The notes beneath the pieces were generated by a model. That model was not told the origin of the DNA, made no database searches, and saw nothing but the letters and a program-made list of their open reading frames with translations. Positions 7,325 through 12,533 of a stretch of 27,051 bases of DNA are shown piece after piece. This stretch comes from an uncultured Bacteroidales bacterium (GTDB lineage: Bacteria > Bacteroidota > Bacteroidia > Bacteroidales > Lentimicrobiaceae), in NCBI GenBank assembly GCA_937894795.1, contig CALCQV010000152.1:1-27051 (forward strand), read 5' to 3'. The position numbers were made by a program, and so were the translations under genes. The first letter of the stretch is position 1; every line of letters starts with the position of its first letter.

Positions 7325-8728
7325 ATGAGCAAGGTACCCCGATTTTTGCGATGGAAAAGATACCATCCGTTAATGGCCATAGGCATAATAAGCCTGGTGG
7401 CACTGCTGTGCGCTCCGCTGTCGCAGAGTGAGAATTACCATGTTGTGCCATACATACTGCTGTTTATGGTAACCATACTGGCCACCTTCATGGGGGTGGT
7501 GCCGGTGCTAATAGCAGCTACACTTGGGGCCCTGATATGGAATTTCTTTTTCATACCCCCGCATTTTACCTTCCATATTGAGAAACCTGACGACATACTG
7601 CTGTTTGCCATGTTTTTCATGATTGCCATGCTTAACGGGGTGCTTACCAGCAGGCTGCAGGAACAGGAGCAACTGGCGCGCGACCGTGAGAAACATGCAC
7701 ATACGCTGCTGAGATTGAATGGCGAACTTACTGCAGCAGGCAGCAGGAGTGAAATGATGAATGTGGCAGAGCAGAGCATTAAAAGGGAATTCGGGCTGGA
7801 GGCCATGATCATTGCCAATGATGGTAAAACAGAGGGGTTGCCGCTTCAGGGTGTTCATAAAGGAGATGTATTTCCCCTCACAGGCATCAGTCATAACCCC
7901 GGCCGGGTAGTGGTTAAGGGAGGCCGGCACCTGAGGGGTGATGTATTCTGGAGCACCTATATAACCCAGATATCGGGGGCGCTGGAGCGCGAATACCTGT
8001 CGGAGATGGCCCGCAAGGCCCGCTTTCTGGATGAGAGCGACCGGTTGTACCGCACACTCTTCAACTCCATATCACATGAGCTGCGCATACCCGTAGCCAC
8101 CATCATGGGTGCCGCCGAGAGCATGCTCACCCTGCAACACCCTGAGGAGGTGAGGAATGCCCTTACACACGAAATATTCACGGCCACCACCCGACTGAAC
8201 AGGGTGATTGAAAACCTGCTTAACATGTCGAGGCTGGAGAGCGGCAGGATTTCCCTGCATACTGACTGGCATGATGTGAACGACCTGGTAAACACGGTGC
8301 TAACCGAGCTGTCTGAAGATCTGCAACAGCACGTGATCAGCCTGTCGGTGCCCGACGACATGCCCCCCGTGCGGTTTGACTTCGGCCTTATGCAACAGGT
8401 ACTCTACAACCTGCTGCTCAATGCCACCGAACATGCACCCGCCCATTCAGAAATAGGAATCGGCATCAGCCACCAATATAATATGCTGCACATTGAGATT
8501 GGCGACCGTGGCCCGGGATTCCCTGAGGACAAGATAGGGAAGGCATTCAACAAGTTCTTCAGGGTGGAGCAGGCGAAGCCCGGAGGACTGGGATTGGGAC
8601 TGTCAATAGTTCGCGGTTTCGTGGAAGCACACCGTGGCACCATCACCCTCGAGAACAGGGCAGGCGGCGGAGCCCTGTTCCGTATCATGATACCCTCTGA
8701 AATACCTGATATAAATCCCATTAAATAA
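7325..8728 (+). CDS. KdpD-like sensor histidine kinase lacking the N-terminal KdpD/USP part
   Basis: A 467-aa membrane histidine kinase. Residues 14-108 are the DUF4118 four-helix membrane domain of KdpD, with the diagnostic WNFFFIPPHFTFHIEKPDD segment (72-90). A short, degenerate GAF-like region follows (about 130-220). HisKA has the phospho-acceptor His251 in SHELRIP. The ATPase domain has the N box around Asn366 (LLNATEHA), G1 DRGPGF (394-399), F box FNKFF and G2 GLGLGLSIV (421-429). Full-length KdpD is about 900 aa, with a cytosolic KdpD domain and a universal-stress-like domain before the membrane helices; both are absent here, and the ATG at 7325 is followed directly by TM1. It likely phosphorylates the KdpE-like regulator encoded 7 bp downstream. 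Signal is probably K+ limitation or turgor, by family and by linkage to trkH. Confidence 0.92.
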   Translation: MSKVPRFLRWKRYHPLMAIGIISLVALLCAPLSQSENYHVVPYILLFMVTILATFMGVVPVLIAATLGALIWNFFFIPPHFTFHIEKPDDILLFAMFFMIAMLNGVLTSRLQEQEQLARDREKHAHTLLRLNGELTAAGSRSEMMNVAEQSIKREFGLEAMIIANDGKTEGLPLQGVHKGDVFPLTGISHNPGRVVVKGGRHLRGDVFWSTYITQISGALEREYLSEMARKARFLDESDRLYRTLFNSISHELRIPVATIMGAAESMLTLQHPEEVRNALTHEIFTATTRLNRVIENLLNMSRLESGRISLHTDWHDVNDLVNTVLTELSEDLQQHVISLSVPDDMPPVRFDFGLMQQVLYNLLLNATEHAPAHSEIGIGISHQYNMLHIEIGDRGPGFPEDKIGKAFNKFFRVEQAKPGGLGLGLSIVRGFVEAHRGTITLENRAGGGALFRIMIPSEIPDINPIK

Positions 8729-8735
8729 GCCTGTG

Positions 8736-9428
8736 ATGAAAGAAGATGCCACCATACTGGTCATTGATGATGAGCTGCAGATAAGGCGGTTGCTCGACAT
8801 CACCCTCTCAGCCAACGGGTACAGAATTATTAGTGCCGACCGCGGGAAGACCGGCCTCATTGAAGCCGCCACCCATAATCCCGACCTGATACTGCTTGAC
8901 CTGGGACTGCCTGACATGGACGGGCAGGAGCTGCTGAAGCAACTGCGCGAGTGGTACACCCAGGCAATAATTATACTCTCGGTAAGAGACAACGAAACCG
9001 ACATCATTCAGGCCCTCGACAATGGAGCCAACGACTATCTCACCAAGCCTTTCCGCAGCGGAGAGTTGTTGGCACGCATACGCGCTTCCATTCGCTCCAT
9101 ACAGAAAACTGACGACCAGCCGGTAATTGAACGGAGCAACATCACCATTGACCTGGCAAACCATACGGTGAAGAAAAACCACGAGTTGCTGAAGCTCACC
9201 TCCACCGAGTTTGCCCTGCTGGCACTGCTGGCACGCAATGAAGGCAGGGTGCTCACACACCGCTTTATCCTTACAAAGGTGTGGGGCCACGGTTATGCCG
9301 AACAGACGCAATACCTGCGGGTGTTTATTGCCCAGCTGCGCCGTAAAATTGAAGACAATCCCTCACGCCCTACCCTGCTCATCACTGAATCAGGCATAGG
9401 CTACCGCTTTGGCGATGGCGAAAGCTGA
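8736..9428 (+). CDS. kdpE: KdpE-like OmpR/PhoB-family response regulator
   Basis: A 230-aa transcription regulator. The receiver domain (6-118) has D11/D12, phospho-acceptor Asp55 in LLDLGLPD, Ser82 in place of the usual Thr, and Lys104 in LTKPF. The winged-helix DNA-binding domain (about 130-228) carries LTSTEFALLALLARN and the KdpE-type motif EQTQYLRVFIAQLRRKIE, ending ITESGIGYRF. I take the ATG at 8736; a GTG at 8733 is one codon upstream. It lies 7 bp after the kinase stop, so it is almost surely co-transcribed with trkH and the kinase and controls this operon or other K+ genes. No kdpFABC genes are present. No clear terminator follows its stop. Confidence 0.92.
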   Translation: MKEDATILVIDDELQIRRLLDITLSANGYRIISADRGKTGLIEAATHNPDLILLDLGLPDMDGQELLKQLREWYTQAIIILSVRDNETDIIQALDNGANDYLTKPFRSGELLARIRASIRSIQKTDDQPVIERSNITIDLANHTVKKNHELLKLTSTEFALLALLARNEGRVLTHRFILTKVWGHGYAEQTQYLRVFIAQLRRKIEDNPSRPTLLITESGIGYRFGDGES

Positions 9429-9493
9429 AATGCAAAAAAAAGGTTCTCTGTTAAAATAAGTTAACAATTTAACTATATAACATGGATTTGTTA

Positions 9494-9501
9494 TATCTTT
9501 G
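9494..9501 (+). promoter_or_regulatory. Promoter -7 element of the 43-aa microprotein gene
   Basis: TATCTTTG matches TAnnTTTG exactly, 17 bp before the ATG at 9519. Three TTAACA/TTAACT/ATAACA hexamers start at 9461, 9469 and 9477, an 8-bp period. Confidence 0.6.
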
Positions 9502-9518
9502 CAGAAAATTACTTTTAT

Positions 9519-9650
9519 ATGAGCAAGGAAATCGTACTTACAGATGAAACCCGTCAGATAATGCTTTCATATCTTAAAAAACAATGGAAGCGTCAGGAGA
9601 AGAGATTAGCCGAGAAAGAAGCAAGGCGCAAAGAAGCGAAGAAAAAGTAA
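9519..9650 (+). CDS. 43-aa basic, helical microprotein
   Basis: A short ORF of 43 codons starting MSKEIVLTDETRQIML and ending in a Lys/Arg/Glu-rich tail (RLAEKEARRKEAKKK). From about residue 11 onward it should be one long amphipathic, charged helix; there is no signal peptide or TM segment, so it is probably cytosolic, perhaps nucleic-acid or ribosome associated (inference only). Support for it being real: a good TAnnTTTG box 17 bp upstream of the ATG, 90 bp from the end of kdpE, and coding-like composition. It is followed 46 bp later by the M64 peptidase gene, which has its own promoter box. I do not recognise the family. Confidence 0.6.
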   Translation: MSKEIVLTDETRQIMLSYLKKQWKRQEKRLAEKEARRKEAKKK

Positions 9651-9671
9651 TTTTAGTTTGAGGGGTTTATT

Positions 9672-9679
9672 TACCTTTG
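9672..9679 (+). promoter_or_regulatory. Promoter -7 element of the M64 peptidase gene
   Basis: TACCTTTG matches TAnnTTTG, 17 bp before the ATG at 9697. Confidence 0.6.
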
Positions 9680-9696
9680 TGTAAATATATCCCGCC

Positions 9697-10974
9697 ATGA
9701 GAACTATTCTATTTTCACTACTCTTTGCCCTCTCCTTCACAGGGGCTGCTCAGACCGTTGATTTCAATGATTATTTCTATAATAAGTCGCTGCGGTTGGA
9801 CTATGTCCACTCGGGAACGGCAGACACGGATTTCTACGCCCTTGATGAGCTGATTGAAGAGCCTTATTATGCCGGTTCACGCACTAACCTGGTCAGCAAG
9901 TTTGACTACGGCAACTACCGCTGTACGCTTACCGATGCAAAGACAGGCGTGTTGCTATGGGCACAGGGCTACAGTACCCTCTTTTCAGAATGGCAGACCA
10001 CTGCCGAAGCACGTCAGGTAACACGTGCCTTCCCTGAGAACGTGGTATTCCCCTTCCCAAAAAAGCCGGTGGTGGCTACCTTCTACAACCGCAACAGGCA
10101 GCAGCAGTGGGAGAAGAAGTTTGAGTACACCATTGACCCCTCAAGCTACTTCATCAAGAAGGAGCGCCGCAATGAATACCCGTTCATCACGATTAATAAA
10201 GCAGGCGACCCGGCCGTTTGCCTTGACATTGTGTTTGTGCCCGAAGGATATACGGCAGAACAGATGGGCAAGTTCAGGGAGGACTGTGCCCGCTTTACCG
10301 GTTACCTGTTTGCCAACCGCCCTTACAACAAGTACAAGGACCGTATAAATGTATATGCCGTGGAGGCTCCATCATTGCAGGAGGGTGCCGATATACCCGG
10401 CAAGCAGGTGTGGAAGAAAACGCTGCTCAACAGCACCTTCTATACTTTCGACATTGAACGCTACCTCACCACCCCCGACATGAAGAGTGTGCGCGATGTG
10501 GCTGCCAATGCCCCTTACGACGCCATATGCGTGGTGGCCAACTCAAAGGTGTACGGCGGTGGCGGCATCTATAACTTCTATGCCCTCTTTACCAGCGATA
10601 ACCACTTTGCCGACTATGTGTCCGTTCACGAGTTCGGCCATAGCTTCGGCGGATTGGGTGATGAATATTATGAATCATCTGTGGCCTATGAGAACTTCTA
10701 TGACCTCAACTATGAACCCTGGGAACCCAACCTGACCACATTGGTGGACTTCAGCAACAAGTGGAAGGCCATGGTGGAGCCCAACACCCCCATACCCACC
10801 CCCGAAAATGAAAAGGATAGAATAAAGGTGGGTGCCTTTGAAGGGGGCGGTTATATGAGCAAGGGCATTTACAGGCCCTCGCACGACTGCACCATGAAAT
10901 CACTCTCCAATGATAATTTCTGTCCGGTGTGCCGCGATGCCCTCACCCGCATGATCGAATCATATTTGGAATAA
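9697..10974 (+). CDS. Secreted M64-family (IgA-peptidase-like) zinc metallopeptidase
   Basis: A 425-aa exported peptidase. Residues 1-19 are a signal peptide (cleavage near GAAQ). An N-terminal beta-sandwich domain of the M64_N type spans about 20-155, and the catalytic domain about 160-425. The zinc site is HEFGHSFGGLGDEY: His311 and His315 as ligands, Glu312 as the base, and Asp322 in the position of the third ligand of this family. The motif LDIVFVPEGYT (176-186) is the usual entry to the M64 catalytic domain. A C-terminal pair of Cys in CTMKSL and FCPVCRD is conserved in relatives. Related proteins include the Clostridium ramosum IgA protease, but most Bacteroidetes members have unknown substrates. 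No T9SS sorting domain follows, so a periplasmic or Sec-released location is likely. Confidence 0.9.
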   Translation: MRTILFSLLFALSFTGAAQTVDFNDYFYNKSLRLDYVHSGTADTDFYALDELIEEPYYAGSRTNLVSKFDYGNYRCTLTDAKTGVLLWAQGYSTLFSEWQTTAEARQVTRAFPENVVFPFPKKPVVATFYNRNRQQQWEKKFEYTIDPSSYFIKKERRNEYPFITINKAGDPAVCLDIVFVPEGYTAEQMGKFREDCARFTGYLFANRPYNKYKDRINVYAVEAPSLQEGADIPGKQVWKKTLLNSTFYTFDIERYLTTPDMKSVRDVAANAPYDAICVVANSKVYGGGGIYNFYALFTSDNHFADYVSVHEFGHSFGGLGDEYYESSVAYENFYDLNYEPWEPNLTTLVDFSNKWKAMVEPNTPIPTPENEKDRIKVGAFEGGGYMSKGIYRPSHDCTMKSLSNDNFCPVCRDALTRMIESYLE

Positions 10975-11015
10975 AATATTCACGATTATTCGCAAAATCC
11001 CCGATTCCCCAAATA

Positions 11016-11035
11016 CCCCGCTCTGAAGAGCGGGG
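11016..11035. terminator. Hairpin downstream of the M64 gene
   Basis: A perfect 9-bp stem (CCCCGCTCT/AGAGCGGGG) with loop GA. It has no strong T-run on the plus side, so termination is possible but not assured. It shares its core with the hairpin at 11154-11183. Confidence 0.5.
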
Positions 11036-11044
11036 CTATATATA

Positions 11045-11158
11045 TATCCATCCTCCTCAATTTATTTCATATAACCCATAAATATCCATCCTCCTCAATT
11101 TATTCAATATAACCCATAAATATCCATCCTCCTCACTTTATTCCATATAACCCAAATA
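11045..11158. repeat. 38-bp tandem repeat, three copies
   Basis: Copies at 11045-11082, 11083-11120 and 11121-11158 begin TATCCATCCTCCTCA and differ at only a few positions. They are directly abutted and AT-rich with no ORF, and sit between two related hairpins. This repeat fills most of the 10975-11244 gap. Confidence 0.9.
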
Positions 11159-11183
11159 CCCTGCTCTGATGAGCGGGGTATTT
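11154..11183. terminator. Bidirectional terminator hairpin
   Basis: A 13-bp stem with one G-T pair: arms at 11154-11166 and 11171-11183, loop TGAT. A-run on the left and T-run on the right make it able to work on both strands. It can serve the M64 gene (plus) and the carboxypeptidase-regulatory-like gene (minus). Confidence 0.6.
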
Positions 11184-11244
11184 GATATACACACATTTGA
11201 GAAAATGTCAAAACCAATAATTCATTCGTGGCGGGTGAGGGAGA

Positions 11245-11646
11245 TTAATCATTATTTAACTTAACCTCCACTGCCTCCTCCTTACCGGGCAGCACCTCAA
11301 GGTTTTCAACCAGGCTTTTCTTGTAGGAGATGAGGGAGAGCACGAGGTTGTATTTGCCGGGGTTCATGCCCGTGATGCTGAACTGTCCGTCGAGGTCGGT
11401 ATAAGCCTGCAGGGCCGTACCTTCAACGGTAACCAGCACGCCGGCCAATGTTTCGCCTGAGTTATTATCCAAAACCTTGCCAGTTATGGCAGCAGCCTGC
11501 ACCGGATTGTTAGCAGGAACCGGGCTATTGGCAATGACCGTACTATTGGTTTGAACCGGGTAATTGGTATTTGAAGATTCAGCCATAGCGGGGCTTATTG
11601 CAATCAGCACCAGTAGAAGCAGGGCAATATTTCTAAGATTTTTCAT
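11245..11646 (-). CDS. Small secreted protein with carboxypeptidase-regulatory-like domain
   Basis: A 133-aa exported protein. Signal peptide at 1-22 (cleavage near AMAES), then an Asn/Pro/Val-rich linker (25-50) with a repeated N-S/N-x-V/P pattern. A single CarboxypepD_reg-like beta-sandwich follows (about 52-131): ITGKVLDNNSGETLAGVLV, TDLDGQFSITGMNPGKYNLVLS and a final VEVKLN strand. This is the same domain that starts the TonB-dependent receptor at 12534, here as a stand-alone protein; its partner is not known. Its promoter holds the 11-bp-phased hexamers shared with the receptor and lipoprotein genes, so it may belong to the same regulon. The upstream MORN-like gene lies 117 bp away on the same strand. 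Confidence 0.8.
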   Translation of the reverse strand: MKNLRNIALLLLVLIAISPAMAESSNTNYPVQTNSTVIANSPVPANNPVQAAAITGKVLDNNSGETLAGVLVTVEGTALQAYTDLDGQFSITGMNPGKYNLVLSLISYKKSLVENLEVLPGKEEAVEVKLNND

Positions 11647-11710
11647 TGTCTGGACTTATTTATTAGGTCTTATCTGTTAGTTCGTATCTGTTTGGTCTTA
11701 TTTGACAGAG

Positions 11711-11718
11711 CAAAGGTA
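11711..11718 (-). promoter_or_regulatory. Promoter -7 element of the carboxypeptidase-regulatory-like gene
   Basis: Minus strand TACCTTTG matches TAnnTTTG and gives a leader of about 60 nt before the ATG at 11646. Confidence 0.6.
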
Positions 11719-11727
11719 GAAGCCCCA

Positions 11728-11766
11728 TATTAACACATTATGAACGGAATATTAATTAATTGTTAA
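11728..11766 (-). promoter_or_regulatory. Operator array: four TTAAYA-like hexamers, 11-bp period
   Basis: On the minus strand the hexamers are TTAACA (11766-11761), TTAATA (11755-11750), TTCATA (11744-11739) and TTAATA (11733-11728). They begin 48, 37, 26 and 15 bp upstream of the -7 box. The outermost one overlaps the stop codon of the MORN-like gene. Confidence 0.55.
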
Positions 11767-12257
11767 GGCTCAGGATTTGCAACCGGCGGATTGCTGACCG
11801 TATCATAATTACGTTCCATAACCGGTTCACCAAGCTCATTCCACTGTTGCCAGATTCCTGATTTCCTGCCTTCCGTATAATGCATCTCGTAAAGTTTTAC
11901 CCCCTTGTCGTTTCGTATGATCCAGGTACCATGTTTCAGATTATTCTGATAACCGGCTTCGGCCACGAGTATGCCGGCCTCATTCCATTTAAGCCATACA
12001 CCGGTCTTCATGCCATTGTTGAATTCCCGGTGTTCCTGCGGAGTGCCGCCGGCATAATAGAGATCCACATTGCCATGCTCCTGTCCGTTACGTATCTGTT
12101 GAACTATGAGCAGTCTGCCGTTGGGATGGTGTTCTTCGTAAGTGCCCGTATAGAGCATGCTGTTCTTATAGTAGAGGCCGTTTACCAGCTCAGGTTTTTG
12201 AGCTTTGGCCATGAATCCTGCCAAGATAAGACAGAAAAACAGGAGCATTTTATTCAT
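11763..12257 (-). CDS. Secreted MORN/YwqK-like repeat protein
   Basis: A 164-aa protein with a signal peptide at about 1-20 (MNKMLLFFCLILAGFMAKAQ) followed by five to six degenerate MORN-type repeats of about 22-24 residues. The recurring pattern is G-x-Y ... G ... W (for example NGMKTGVWLKWNEAG, NNLKHGTWIIRNDKG, EGRKSGIWQQWNELG). Such proteins are often auto-named YwqK-family antitoxin, but nothing here shows a toxin partner; in Bacteroidetes they are common exported proteins of unknown role. The ATG at 12257 is preferred because it begins at the signal peptide; an ATG at 12269 adds four residues. It is divergent from the TonB receptor gene, with a 264-276 bp shared upstream region. Confidence 0.8.
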   Translation of the reverse strand: MNKMLLFFCLILAGFMAKAQKPELVNGLYYKNSMLYTGTYEEHHPNGRLLIVQQIRNGQEHGNVDLYYAGGTPQEHREFNNGMKTGVWLKWNEAGILVAEAGYQNNLKHGTWIIRNDKGVKLYEMHYTEGRKSGIWQQWNELGEPVMERNYDTVSNPPVANPEP

Positions 12258-12293
12258 AGTGCTATTCATTGTATTATTAATCGTAAGTTGTTT

Positions 12294-12341
12294 GTCGGGC
12301 GGGTTTTATGTCCGGCGGGTTTTATATCCGGCGGATTTTAC
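12294..12341. repeat. 16-bp tandem repeat, three copies, in the MORN gene leader
   Basis: Units at 12294-12309, 12310-12325 and 12326-12341 read about GTCCGGCGGGTTTTAT. They lie between the minus-strand promoter box at 12400-12407 and the MORN-like ORF, hence in its probable 5' leader. Confidence 0.75.
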
Positions 12342-12399
12342 TTCCTGGTGATTTCCATGTCACGGAGGTTTATAAATCCCCATGGTTTTAATCACGGTG

Positions 12400-12407
12400 C
12401 AAAAATA
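12400..12407 (-). promoter_or_regulatory. Promoter -7 element of the MORN-like gene
   Basis: Minus strand TATTTTTG matches TAnnTTTG; the leader to the ATG at 12257 would be about 140 nt. Confidence 0.45.
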
Positions 12408-12444
12408 TAATTAAGTAATCTGCTGATTAAAGCGAAAGTAAAAC

Positions 12445-12483
12445 TTAACGTTAAGGTAATGAAAGCGTAACATAAAGTTAACA
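12445..12483 (+). promoter_or_regulatory. Operator array: four TTAACA-like hexamers, 11-bp period
   Basis: TTAACG (12445), GTAATG (12456), GTAACA (12467) and TTAACA (12478) are spaced exactly 11 bp and begin 59, 48, 37 and 26 bp upstream of the TAnnTTTG box at 12504. The last two share the longer word TAACAT. Tandem half-sites with 11-bp period are typical for OmpR/PhoB-family regulators. Confidence 0.6.
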
Positions 12484-12503
12484 TGCCACCGCGCCTTAAG
12501 AAG

Positions 12504-12511
12504 TAGTTTTG
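12504..12511 (+). promoter_or_regulatory. Promoter -7 element of the TonB receptor gene
   Basis: TAGTTTTG matches TAnnTTTG, 22 bp before the ATG at 12534. Confidence 0.65.
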
Positions 12512-12533
12512 CACCGAAATCAAGCAATCAATT

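Noticed and set aside
11045..11158. Possible CRISPR array
   Set aside because: Three 38-bp units are contiguous without unique spacers; this is a plain tandem repeat.
11763..12257. YwqK-family antitoxin of a toxin-antitoxin pair
   Set aside because: The protein has a signal peptide and MORN-type repeats, and no toxin-like gene is adjacent; the name is an annotation habit and not evidence.
12421..12484. 11-bp operator array acting on the divergent MORN-like gene
   Set aside because: Relative to the minus-strand -7 box at 12407 the hexamers are out of register and in the opposite orientation, so only the TonB receptor promoter fits the pattern.
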